The notes under the pieces were generated by a model. That model did not search any database and had not been told where the DNA came from. It was given only the letters and a program-made list of their open reading frames with translations. The translations under genes were made by a program, and so were the position numbers. From NCBI GenBank assembly GCA_937899265.1, contig CALBPV010000032.1, forward strand, positions 1-14,297: a stretch of 14,297 nt of DNA, in the 5' to 3' direction. This stretch comes from an uncultured Bacteroidales bacterium. Lineage in GTDB: Bacteria > Bacteroidota > Bacteroidia > Bacteroidales > UBA3663. Shown one piece after another: positions 1 to 6,289 of the stretch. Within the stretch, counting starts at the first letter, position 1. Every line of letters begins with the position of its first letter.

Positions 1-23
1 TTAACATCTTTTAGACATGTGTT

Positions 24-46
24 AAATGCCCATGTACAGGGCGTTT
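24..46. terminator. Hairpin, possible terminator of an off-window gene
   Basis: The arms AAATGCCC (24-31) and GGGCGTTT (39-46) pair with one G-T wobble around a 7-base loop. The right arm ends in TTT followed by CTGA, so the U-tract is weak. It could end a rightward gene lying outside the window to the left. No such gene is visible, so the function is a guess. Confidence 0.3.
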
Positions 47-60
47 CTGACAATAACCCT

Positions 61-95
61 TTTTGGAATCCCCGTGTTTAAAAGGGATTCCAAAA
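61..95. repeat. Perfect 12-bp inverted repeat
   Basis: TTTTGGAATCCC (61-72) and GGGATTCCAAAA (84-95) are perfect complements separated by 11 bases. Neither side has a good U-tract, although the left arm is preceded by CCCT and the right arm followed by GG. It may be a bidirectional terminator stem or a dispersed intergenic palindrome; the sequence does not decide. Confidence 0.5.
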
Positions 96-474
96 GGTGG
101 GAAACTTTAGTTATATCATAAAAACCGTAAGAATTACCCCAAACATTTGGCAGTTCAAAAGAAAATGATTACCTTTCCATATTCTTTGGCTGTGTTGCAG
201 TATATGACTGATTTCTGATGGATTTATATCATGCTGAGCATCAACTTGTTACAAATACCACTATTATGCTATGACTGATAATCAGTATGTTAAGAACGTC
301 ATTATAGGTCTTAATCAACCAAAAGTGGCAAAAAATCAGTCATCTGATGCAACAGAGCCTATTCTTTTGCTTTTTAATAACTTTTCGTGTGCAAAGGTAA
401 TCATTTTCTGCGATATATTCTGCAATTGCCTCTGCTTTTTTCGACATTTTGGCACACAGGGGCGCTAAATGCGC
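96..474. other. AT-rich intergenic stretch without a supported gene
   Basis: No reading frame here looks like a protein. The 9-mer ATGACTGAT occurs three times (204-212 plus, 271-279 plus, 335-343 minus), and there are two short odd palindromes, ATGCTgAGCAT (231-241) and ACTGATaATCAGT (274-286). A box TACCTTTG lies on the minus strand at 392-399 and could drive leftward transcription out of the window. Its partner, a TTG about 23 bp upstream (minus-strand 425-423), is weak and slightly too far away. Confidence 0.4.
392..425 (-). promoter_or_regulatory. Possible leftward Bacteroidota promoter
   Basis: Read on the minus strand, TACCTTTG (399-392) fits the Bacteroidota -7 consensus TAnnTTTG. 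A TTG at 425-423 is the only candidate upstream element, with 23 bp between, slightly longer than the usual 19-21. Any transcript would start near 385 and run left out of the window. No coding sequence for it is visible here. Confidence 0.3.
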
Positions 475-520
475 AAAAAAAGGCAGGCGAAGATGAGCCA
501 TTTGTCACCTTCGCCCGCCT
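475..520 (-). terminator. Rho-independent terminator of the adaptor gene
   Basis: On the minus strand, AGGCGGGCGAAG (520-509) pairs with CTTCGCCTGCCT (492-481) over 12 bp with one mismatch and a 16-base loop. It is followed by seven T residues (481-475). It starts 21 bp after the stop codon of the adaptor gene. This is the best-formed terminator in the window and shows that no pump gene is co-transcribed downstream. Confidence 0.85.
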
Positions 521-541
521 CAGACGTATCTGGTATCGTCA

Positions 542-1624
542 TTATTCACTCTCCACTTCAAGACCGTTGCTCACCTTTTGCTGGCCTTCACAGATCACCT
601 TGTCGTCGGCCTTCAGCCCTTCGGCTATCTGTACGTTGTCGCCTATGTTCTGTCCTAATGTGACATACGTTCTCTGTGCTTTACCGCGGGCCACTGTCCA
701 TACGAAGGGACGGTTGTCGGCATCTATCTGGATAATCTCCGCTGGCAGGGTGACGGTTGTTGCGGATTTCAAATCCGCGACTCGCGAGTCGGGGGATTTC
801 AAATCCCCCTCAGCTGCGGTAGCCCTCTCAACTGCGGTTGTCACCTCCGCTATCATCCCCGGCAACAGTTCGTGATGCGGATTACTGATAATCCCCTTCA
901 CCTCATACGACCGCGACAGCGCATCGGCTGTCACACTCTTTTCCGTGACCTTCGCCTCGAATGTCTTGCTGCCCAGGGCCGACACACGCACCTGTAGCGG
1001 CTGCCCTGTCCGTATCTGCGAGATTTCCTCCTCGGGGACGCTGATGCTGACCTTCACGCGGTCTATCCTGACCAGCTTCACGATGGGCACACCGGGAGCC
1101 ACGCTCTGTCCGGACTCTGCCTGTTTCTCGGCTACGTATCCGCTGAAGGGGGCATAGAGCCGGGCATCGCTGAGTGCCTTTTGAGCCATCTTCTCTGCTG
1201 CCAGCGCCTGACGCACCTGCGTCTGCACCTCCACCCATTTTATTTCGGGCAGGCTTCCTGCATCGTGAAGCAACTTCATGCGCTGTTCGGCATCCAGAGC
1301 CTGTTCCTTGGCCGCCAATGCGGCATCATGTGCACTTTGCAGCGAAGCTTCTTCAATCGTTGCTATCAACTGTCCCTGACTCACCATCTGCCCCTCTTCG
1401 ACACTCACGTTCTTCAGCGTTCCCACTGTCGGGAAACTCAGAGATGAGCCGCTCTCTTCCTCTATCGTACCGCTGTAGCCCTGCGTTGCTGCAGTCGCAG
1501 TAGCCACAACCGTCATTGTCTTCACACTGACGGGTCTGACATTCTGCCCGTCCTTATTGTCGGTGCAACCGGCAGTAAGTATAACCGCCAGTCCGCACGC
1601 TGTCCAAGTCCTTGTTCTCATCAT
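542..1624 (-). CDS. Efflux RND transporter periplasmic adaptor lipoprotein (membrane fusion protein)
   Basis: This is a HlyD/AcrA-type adaptor that links an inner-membrane RND pump to an outer-membrane channel in the periplasm. Residues 1-20 form a lipoprotein signal with lipobox LTAGC (Cys20 lipidated). A biotinyl-lipoyl-like half domain (about 65-95, with VGTLKNVSVEEGQMVSQGQ) is followed by an alpha-helical hairpin (about 96-150), the second lipoyl half around YAPFSGYVAEKQAESGQSV (157-175), and beta-barrel and membrane-proximal domains. The 360-residue length is normal for the family. About residues 273-288 (DLKSP..DLKSA) are encoded by a set of abutting palindromes at 762-809 and look like an inserted element. 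The gene stands alone, with a terminator right after it and a divergent AraC regulator upstream, so its pump and channel must be encoded elsewhere. Substrate unknown. A weak -7 box (GAACTTTG, minus 1665-1658) lies upstream. A second Met codon at position 2 is an equivalent start. Confidence 0.88.
   Translation of the reverse strand: MMRTRTWTACGLAVILTAGCTDNKDGQNVRPVSVKTMTVVATATAATQGYSGTIEEESGSSLSFPTVGTLKNVSVEEGQMVSQGQLIATIEEASLQSAHDAALAAKEQALDAEQRMKLLHDAGSLPEIKWVEVQTQVRQALAAEKMAQKALSDARLYAPFSGYVAEKQAESGQSVAPGVPIVKLVRIDRVKVSISVPEEEISQIRTGQPLQVRVSALGSKTFEAKVTEKSVTADALSRSYEVKGIISNPHHELLPGMIAEVTTAVERATAAEGDLKSPDSRVADLKSATTVTLPAEIIQIDADNRPFVWTVARGKAQRTYVTLGQNIGDNVQIAEGLKADDKVICEGQQKVSNGLEVESE
762..809. 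repeat. Three abutting palindromes inside the adaptor gene
   Basis: GCGGATTT-C-AAATCCGC (762-778), CGACTCGCGAGTCG (778-791) and GGGGGATTT-C-AAATCCCCC (791-809) follow each other with single-base overlaps. All are perfect apart from the central C of the outer two. They are read in frame as DLKSPDSRVADLKSA in a domain where related adaptors need no such residues. The shape suggests a REP-like or mobile palindromic unit tolerated in a coding sequence. Confidence 0.8.
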
Positions 1625-1687
1625 ACTGTTTTTACTTTAATTCTTCAAAAACGGATGCAAAGTTCGGCATATTTTCTCAAACATCTT

Positions 1688-1730
1688 TGTTCCTTTTTGA
1701 GCGGAAAATGTTCTTTTTTGTTCTTTATTC
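1688..1730. promoter_or_regulatory. Direct repeats, candidate AraC-type operator
   Basis: TGTTCCTTTTTG (1688-1699) and TGTTCTTTTTTG (1709-1720) match at 11 of 12 bases and begin 21 bp apart, two helical turns. This is the spacing typical of AraC-family half-sites. A third, weaker copy, TGTTCTTTATTC, begins at 1719. They lie in the 198-bp spacer between the divergent adaptor and regulator genes, so they could control both. The T-rich composition could also produce such repeats by chance. Confidence 0.45.
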
Positions 1731-1784
1731 CCAAGTGGGACAAATTTTGGGTGAAATAGAACGCGATTATTGGGATTTTTTTAC

Positions 1785-1792
1785 TACCTTTG
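1785..1792 (+). promoter_or_regulatory. Bacteroidota -7 box of the AraC-family gene
   Basis: TACCTTTG fits TAnnTTTG exactly and is 31 bp upstream of the ATG at 1823. No TTTG is present at the expected -33 position, which suits a promoter that depends on an activator. The in-frame TTG codon at 1790 lies inside this box and therefore cannot be the translation start. Confidence 0.55.
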
Positions 1793-1822
1793 CACTCGAA
1801 ATCAGAAAAAAAGAACAACAAC

Positions 1823-2719
1823 ATGGACAGAGAAGAACTGACACTGAATAAGATTGCAGAGTCGCAGTTGACGGAAGCTGACGCAACGGTGAGCTATTCC
1901 GACAGCGACATCATCATGATAGACAATATACGGTTGTTGACAGAGCCGTCACCCAATAGGCTCCAGATGAATATGGTGGTGTTCTGCTGTAAGGGCAAGG
2001 CAAATGTGGATATCGACGGCACACACACAGAGTTGGCAGAAAACCGTTTGCTGGTATGTCCGCCCAATACTTCGTTCACCAATTTCATGCTTTCCCCGGA
2101 ATTCGAATTCAACGCCATCTTCGTCACCAACAGAATCCTACAGACTTTTCTGCGGGAGAAAATGACGATATGGACAGACATGTTCTATATCCAACGCATA
2201 CATGTCATCACGATAGATGAAGAGGACATCGCCTTGATGAACCACTTTTTCAATATGCTTCGGATATTTATCTATTCCAAGAAAACCTATAATTTCCACA
2301 ATGAGGTGATGCAGTCGTTTCTGAGTGGAGCCTTCCTGTGTCTCTGCGGACTTGTAAAAGGTATGCAGCCAGCCGATAATAACGTGGATCTCCGGCATAG
2401 CAGTTCCGACGAACTCTTCCAGCAGTTTCTCGAGCTGTTAGGCAGTCTCCCCGTGAAGCATCGTCCTGTGGAATGGTATGCCGATGAGCTGTGTGTATCG
2501 CCCAAATACCTCACGACGGTCTGTAAGAACAAATCCGGGAAAACAGCCATCGAGTGGATACGTGAGCAAGTGTTGGAGGACATCCGCTACAATCTGAAAC
2601 AGACAGACCTCAGTATCAAGCAAATCTGCAATAAACTGGGATTCCCCAATCCATCCTTCTTCGGCAAATATGTGAAGGAGCATTTCGGCATGCCTCCCGC
2701 ACAACTACGCTATGTATAG
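1823..2719 (+). CDS. AraC-family transcriptional regulator
   Basis: This is a 298-residue one-component DNA-binding regulator. The N-terminal part (about 25-180) has a cupin-like ligand or dimerisation region with DNIRLLTEPSPNRLQMNMVVFCCKG and GTHTELAENRLLVCPPNT. The C-terminal AraC DNA-binding domain has two helix-turn-helix units. The first is around PVEWYADELCVSPKYLTTVC (215-234) and the second around SIKQICNKLGFPNPSFFGKYV (264-284), ending in the characteristic FGMPPAQLR. The start is set at ATG 1823 because the upstream in-frame TTG (1790) overlaps the -7 promoter box. It is divergent from the efflux adaptor gene and probably regulates it and itself through the direct repeats in the spacer. 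The ligand is unknown. Its 3' end converges on the 522-residue gene with a 70-bp gap and no clear terminator. Confidence 0.92.
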   Translation: MDREELTLNKIAESQLTEADATVSYSDSDIIMIDNIRLLTEPSPNRLQMNMVVFCCKGKANVDIDGTHTELAENRLLVCPPNTSFTNFMLSPEFEFNAIFVTNRILQTFLREKMTIWTDMFYIQRIHVITIDEEDIALMNHFFNMLRIFIYSKKTYNFHNEVMQSFLSGAFLCLCGLVKGMQPADNNVDLRHSSSDELFQQFLELLGSLPVKHRPVEWYADELCVSPKYLTTVCKNKSGKTAIEWIREQVLEDIRYNLKQTDLSIKQICNKLGFPNPSFFGKYVKEHFGMPPAQLRYV

Positions 2720-2798
2720 TAGTATTGGCAGCCTGTCCCCTGACAAAGAGCACAGTCGGTCTTTCCTTTGCCCTCGCAGTGGAAGGAGCTTATTCCTC
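2710..2798 (-). pseudogene. Startless frame encoding a CxGxG zinc-knuckle-like peptide
   Basis: Downstream of, and slightly overlapping, the stop codon of the 522-residue gene, a second minus-strand frame is open from 2796 to the TAG at 2712-2710. It contains CEGKGKTDCALCQGTGC, the CxGxG...CxxCxGxG pattern of DnaJ-type zinc domains. There is no start codon, and a TGA closes the frame at 2799-2797. It is in the -1 frame relative to the end of the upstream gene. It may be a lost C-terminal extension of that gene or the remnant of another gene. It also overlaps antisense the last codons of the AraC-family gene. The pattern could be chance, but four ordered Cys with Gly spacing is uncommon. Confidence 0.35.
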
Positions 2799-4358
2799 AA
2801 CCGGAGCTTCTTGCCCAACAGGGGTTTCAATCGGGTTAATAGTAGTCTGCTTGATATTTTCTATTTGTTTGGAGGAACTCAGAGAACCGGTACATTGACT
2901 TACAAAAAGACTTGCTGAGAGGACCATCAGGAAGAGGAAGAGACGTTTCTGTTTGCCCTTAACACCCTTGAGCATTATGACACTGTAGATAAACACGAGA
3001 ATTGTCACAGCAGCCACAAGGTCGAAGAGAGACCAGGGCGTAATACCACCCTCGCTCACCCGGTAAACACAATCTGCCAACATTTTGCAGCCAACGATGC
3101 CCCCAAGCGTGCCGAACAAACCGATAAAAACCAAAAGGAGTGTAAACCACCGGGGTTGACTGTCGGAGGGTTGTTCGTAACCTTCCTTCAGGCGATTGAT
3201 ATTGCGAAGAATGATGGCCGTAATGACACCGACCGAAACGGTCACGGAACCCGTGATGGAATATTTGGCAAACAGAATCACAAACACCATCACGACGGCT
3301 ATTGCCATATACCAAAACACACGCCGGCGGATGGCTCGGTTCTTCTCCTCACGAGAGCTCTCCGAACTTTTGGATTCAGAGTCAGGCAGCGGCCCATTAT
3401 CCGGCAACGGAGGTGTAGGCATCGGTTCGTGTTCAATGATATCATCCGGCTCGGTGTCCTTCCCCGCTCTGCGTTGCCGTTCCTTCTGTATTGCCTCAAT
3501 TTGCGCCTGATTTATCTGTTTGTGCTGCTTCAGATATGAGTCAATCGAATCTCCGGGACTGCCAACCCAACCCAAAGTGACTACACACATTGCAAACTGT
3601 TTCAAGCAAGTTACATATTCGTCGAACAAAGGTTTCCATCGTTCGGTTTCCAAGGCAGACTCGTCCAACAAACGAGCCAAAACATGAGAGTCATAGAGGC
3701 CTCCGTTGTGGAGCGTATGTAACTCGTTGACTTTCTCCTCAAGCATGCGGCGGGTGGTCTCAAGACGTGTTGTCCAATAACCCCGGGTCAGATGCGCCTC
3801 CTTCACCACAGGCAAGAGACGATTGATGGCCTGAACCACCTCTTCAGCATTATAGCGGCATAATGGACGAACACCGTCCGCCCGGAAGGTATTCTTTCGT
3901 CTCACAACACGGTATTGTTCCGTGTATTTGTCAAATCCGATGAAATAATGGGTCTCATCAAATACGTACTCATAGTGAACTTCGGGCTGCGGACTTTGTT
4001 CATCGTCCTCCCATTCTCCCGTCCAAGGATTATAATAATCGTCTTGTTCGATAGGTATAGGTACATAGGGATGACGTACGCCATTCTCCAAGATATAACC
4101 GTAACTCTCGCTATCTATTTTCAACATGATAGCCTCTCGCTTGAGGGTATCGTCATCGTACGGAAAACTGAAATCTGCCGAAGGAAAAGTCAAATAGCCG
4201 GAACCTATCTGGTCGCGCAATTCCTCCCACTCTTCTTGGAGCTCGTCATCGTCCTTCAGAAAGTTTTTGGGGAAACGTTGCCACAAGGCGGTTTTGACCA
4301 TATAATAAACCGGACGGTTGATGTCGGCCAACGGTATCGGGAAAAGTTTGTAATCCAT
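2790..4358 (-). CDS. Unknown membrane protein, large cytosolic N-terminus and five C-terminal helices
   Basis: I do not recognise a family for this 522-residue protein. Residues 1-300 are soluble and acidic, rich in Trp, Tyr and Asp, without a signal peptide. Residues 185-255 are helical and could form a coiled coil. Residues 300-345 form a charged Pro/Ser/Glu-rich linker (PMPTPPLPDNGPLPD). Hydrophobic segments lie at about 347-366, 370-387, 404-424, 443-464 and 471-490, followed by a 30-residue polar tail. This suggests a membrane-anchored protein with a large, probably cytoplasmic, head. The gene begins 12 bp after the 244-residue gene and is probably co-transcribed with it and with the amylase-like gene. 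No catalytic motif is visible. A frame just past its stop encodes a zinc-knuckle-like peptide, so the annotated C-terminus may be a recent truncation. Confidence 0.8.
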   Translation of the reverse strand: MDYKLFPIPLADINRPVYYMVKTALWQRFPKNFLKDDDELQEEWEELRDQIGSGYLTFPSADFSFPYDDDTLKREAIMLKIDSESYGYILENGVRHPYVPIPIEQDDYYNPWTGEWEDDEQSPQPEVHYEYVFDETHYFIGFDKYTEQYRVVRRKNTFRADGVRPLCRYNAEEVVQAINRLLPVVKEAHLTRGYWTTRLETTRRMLEEKVNELHTLHNGGLYDSHVLARLLDESALETERWKPLFDEYVTCLKQFAMCVVTLGWVGSPGDSIDSYLKQHKQINQAQIEAIQKERQRRAGKDTEPDDIIEHEPMPTPPLPDNGPLPDSESKSSESSREEKNRAIRRRVFWYMAIAVVMVFVILFAKYSITGSVTVSVGVITAIILRNINRLKEGYEQPSDSQPRWFTLLLVFIGLFGTLGGIVGCKMLADCVYRVSEGGITPWSLFDLVAAVTILVFIYSVIMLKGVKGKQKRLFLFLMVLSASLFVSQCTGSLSSSKQIENIKQTTINPIETPVGQEAPVEE

Positions 4359-4370
4359 CTTTCAACAAAT

Positions 4371-5105
4371 TCAAGTACAATTAATCAGATAAAGCAACGC
4401 AAAATGACGCTCGGCCGCAAGGGAGGCCGTCAACTCTTTGGTTGACTCGAAAAAGGGAGTATCATACCATGAACCCATCCCTGAGCCGGTCTGACTCAGA
4501 TTGAGAGCACCTACCAAATCTCCGCTGCGCGCCTTTAAGGCAGCCTGGAGAAAGTTCGAGCCCCAATAGCCTCCGGCAAATCGGGAAAGCTCGATTAGCA
4601 CCTCTGCCAATTGTTCGCTGTTGTCGAACAATTCCGGTTTCTGGTACTTTTTGTCAAACATCTCCCGTTCAACCAGAGAAAGATTATATTGTTCGTCGAT
4701 GGCATAATTGAAATAGCGTATGTCACCGCCGGAGTACCAGCAAATGACAGCCTGATGGTCATCCGGCTGCAAAGGGCCTGAGGACCATTGGTCAAAGTAG
4801 TAATATACATCGCAGAGTCCTCGTTCCTTTTGTTCTTTGTACCAGTCAATGCTTTTATCGTCGTTATACTGAGCTCCCTGCAGCGCCAGGCGCGCAGTCC
4901 GGGTGACCGTCCTCAGCCAATTTGTTCCTTCGACAATTGCCTTGGCTTTGAGACGCTGGGGATCGGTCAAATCCCATCTTTTGGACATAGCCTCATTGTG
5001 TTTGTTTCCGTCGGCCCCTGAAAACCTCGAGGTAAAGGTTTCGTATTGTTTGGGATCGTCATTGATGGCGTACCAAGGTTGCAATATTTGTTCTTTGTCA
5101 TTCAT
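4371..5105 (-). CDS. Unknown soluble 244-residue protein
   Basis: No family recognised. It has no signal peptide and no membrane helix, and is rich in aromatic residues. A central stretch has CDVYYYFDQWSSGPLQPDDH (98-117) and WYSGGDIRYFNYAIDEQYN. The C-terminal part is helical, with AEVLIELSRFAGGYWGSNFL. The segment SKRWDLTDPQRLKAKAIVEG faintly recalls the start of DUF1266 proteins, but the rest does not follow that pattern. The gene starts 34 bp after the amylase-like gene and ends 12 bp before the membrane-protein gene, so the two unknown proteins are likely made together. The soluble partner and membrane partner may act as a pair, which is inference from spacing alone. Confidence 0.75.
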   Translation of the reverse strand: MNDKEQILQPWYAINDDPKQYETFTSRFSGADGNKHNEAMSKRWDLTDPQRLKAKAIVEGTNWLRTVTRTARLALQGAQYNDDKSIDWYKEQKERGLCDVYYYFDQWSSGPLQPDDHQAVICWYSGGDIRYFNYAIDEQYNLSLVEREMFDKKYQKPELFDNSEQLAEVLIELSRFAGGYWGSNFLQAALKARSGDLVGALNLSQTGSGMGSWYDTPFFESTKELTASLAAERHFALLYLINCT

Positions 5106-5139
5106 AATTATATGGAATTTGTTAGGGTTTCAAATTTGT

Positions 5140-6201
5140 TCACCAAGTCATGCAGGGACGGACGTGCTCGTCATCGTAAGGAACGGAGGCAGAAAGCGGA
5201 CGGCGGTTGGTGAGGCCGCACTCGGTGCCATAGAGCATGATGAAGGGGCGGGACCATTGTTTTGTGAAATCCATAGCCCGTTGCAAGAGAACCTTATCAC
5301 CGTGACAGAGCAAGAGGGCACGGTTCACATCGTGATTGTCGAGGAAAAGCCAAAGATGGAAATCGGGAGGATAGTTTGCAAAATGACGGCGAAGGCGACG
5401 ATTGAGTTTTTCGTCCCGGAAGACGGCATCATAGTCTTTGTCTCTGCGCACACGTATTCGTGAAATGAAATCGTAGAGGATACCATAGTAACGATAGTCG
5501 AGCACTCCGTCGAGCACTCCGATGTATTCCATCTGACGGGCTTCCTGGAGTCCATAACTTTTGGCTCTTTGACGAAAAAGAGTGAGCGTTGTGTCGCGTA
5601 AGACAAAATCTTCTGCACCGACCACCTCCCCGATAATCCGGACAGAAGGATATTGTTCGCGGAGCGCCGAACGTAGCCGTAAAAGGAACCCATAGCTCGG
5701 ACCGGTAGCGTGGTCGATGCGCAGGGCATCGAAACCCCATTCACAAAACCGGAGAGCCATCCCAATCATGAAGTCCGAAGCTTCGGGTACATCAAGGTCG
5801 AAGCATGGCATCTCTCGATAACCGAAATAGCCGACGGGTTTACCTTGTGCATCGTGACGGAACCAGGACGGATGATTCTTCACCAGGGGGTTGGACAGAT
5901 GACAATGGTTGGGCACAAAGTCCGCAATGATTTTCATACCCCGGGAGTGAACTTCTGTGATGAGTTCGAGGAGATCTTCCTCCGTGCCGAAACGCGGTTC
6001 GATTTCACAACCGTCGGTGGTCCAATGGTAGCCATGATAGGCTGCCGTACGCAAAAAGGGAGAGAGAAGAACGGCATCGGCACCCAGCTTTTGGATGTAG
6101 TCCAAATGGGCGGTTACTCCTGGTAACGTTCCGCCTTTGAACCCTCTCCCCTTCGCATGCGGGTCACCCGTAAAGCGGTCTATCAACAGATGGTAAATCA
6201 T
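5140..6201 (-). CDS. Alpha-amylase family (GH13) glycoside hydrolase, short cytoplasmic form
   Basis: This 353-residue GH13 (beta/alpha)8-barrel enzyme probably cleaves or transfers alpha-1,4/1,6-glucosidic bonds. All four conserved GH13 regions are visible: DFVPNH (94-99), GFDALRIDH (156-164) with nucleophile Asp163, IIGEVVG (189-195) with acid/base Glu192, and FLDNHD (286-291) with Asp291. The protein starts directly with the barrel (MIYHLLIDRF), without signal peptide, so it should act in the cytoplasm on stored or imported glucan or maltodextrin. It stops soon after barrel strand 8, without the C-terminal beta-sandwich domain common in the family, where 400-600 residues is usual. The gene lies 84 bp after uvrC, across a heptamer repeat, and 34 bp before the 244-residue gene. 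The exact substrate cannot be read from the sequence. Confidence 0.9.
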   Translation of the reverse strand: MIYHLLIDRFTGDPHAKGRGFKGGTLPGVTAHLDYIQKLGADAVLLSPFLRTAAYHGYHWTTDGCEIEPRFGTEEDLLELITEVHSRGMKIIADFVPNHCHLSNPLVKNHPSWFRHDAQGKPVGYFGYREMPCFDLDVPEASDFMIGMALRFCEWGFDALRIDHATGPSYGFLLRLRSALREQYPSVRIIGEVVGAEDFVLRDTTLTLFRQRAKSYGLQEARQMEYIGVLDGVLDYRYYGILYDFISRIRVRRDKDYDAVFRDEKLNRRLRRHFANYPPDFHLWLFLDNHDVNRALLLCHGDKVLLQRAMDFTKQWSRPFIMLYGTECGLTNRRPLSASVPYDDEHVRPCMTW

Positions 6202-6219
6202 TCGTCAGAAGAATTATTA

Positions 6220-6289
6220 GTTTCAGGTTTCAAGTTTCAGGTTTCAAGTTTCAGGTTTCAGGTTTCAAGTTTCAGGTTTCAAGTTTCAA
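6220..6289. repeat. Ten tandem GTTTCAR heptamers
   Basis: Ten consecutive 7-bp units, GTTTCAG or GTTTCAA, run without interruption from 6220 to 6289. The next unit, GTTCCAC (6290-6296), opens a parS-like palindrome in the same phase. The array fills the gap between the uvrC stop and the start of the amylase-like gene; its last units include the uvrC stop codon. Similar GTTTCAAGTTTCA arrays are, as I recall, common in Bacteroidota genomes. Copy number is likely to vary by slippage. Confidence 0.9.

Noticed and set aside
349..363. Possible insertion-sequence end (GCAACAGAGCC resembles IS6-type termini)
   Set aside because: The match is short, there is no second end or transposase, and the target-site duplication cannot be checked.
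271..468. Small open frame of 65 codons on the plus strand
   Set aside because: Composition is random-like, it has no family features, and its 3' end runs opposite the adaptor terminator region.
1790..1822. TTG start giving the AraC-family protein an extra 11 residues
   Set aside because: The codon lies inside the TACCTTTG promoter box, so it would not be in the transcript; ATG at 1823 fits.
2790..2800. Programmed -1 frameshift joining the membrane protein to the zinc-knuckle frame
   Set aside because: There is no slippery heptamer before the TAA and no clear downstream stimulatory structure; mutation or remnant is simpler.
4371..5105. Assignment of the 244-residue protein to DUF1266
   Set aside because: Only one short WDLTDPQ-like segment is reminiscent; the rest of the domain pattern is missing.
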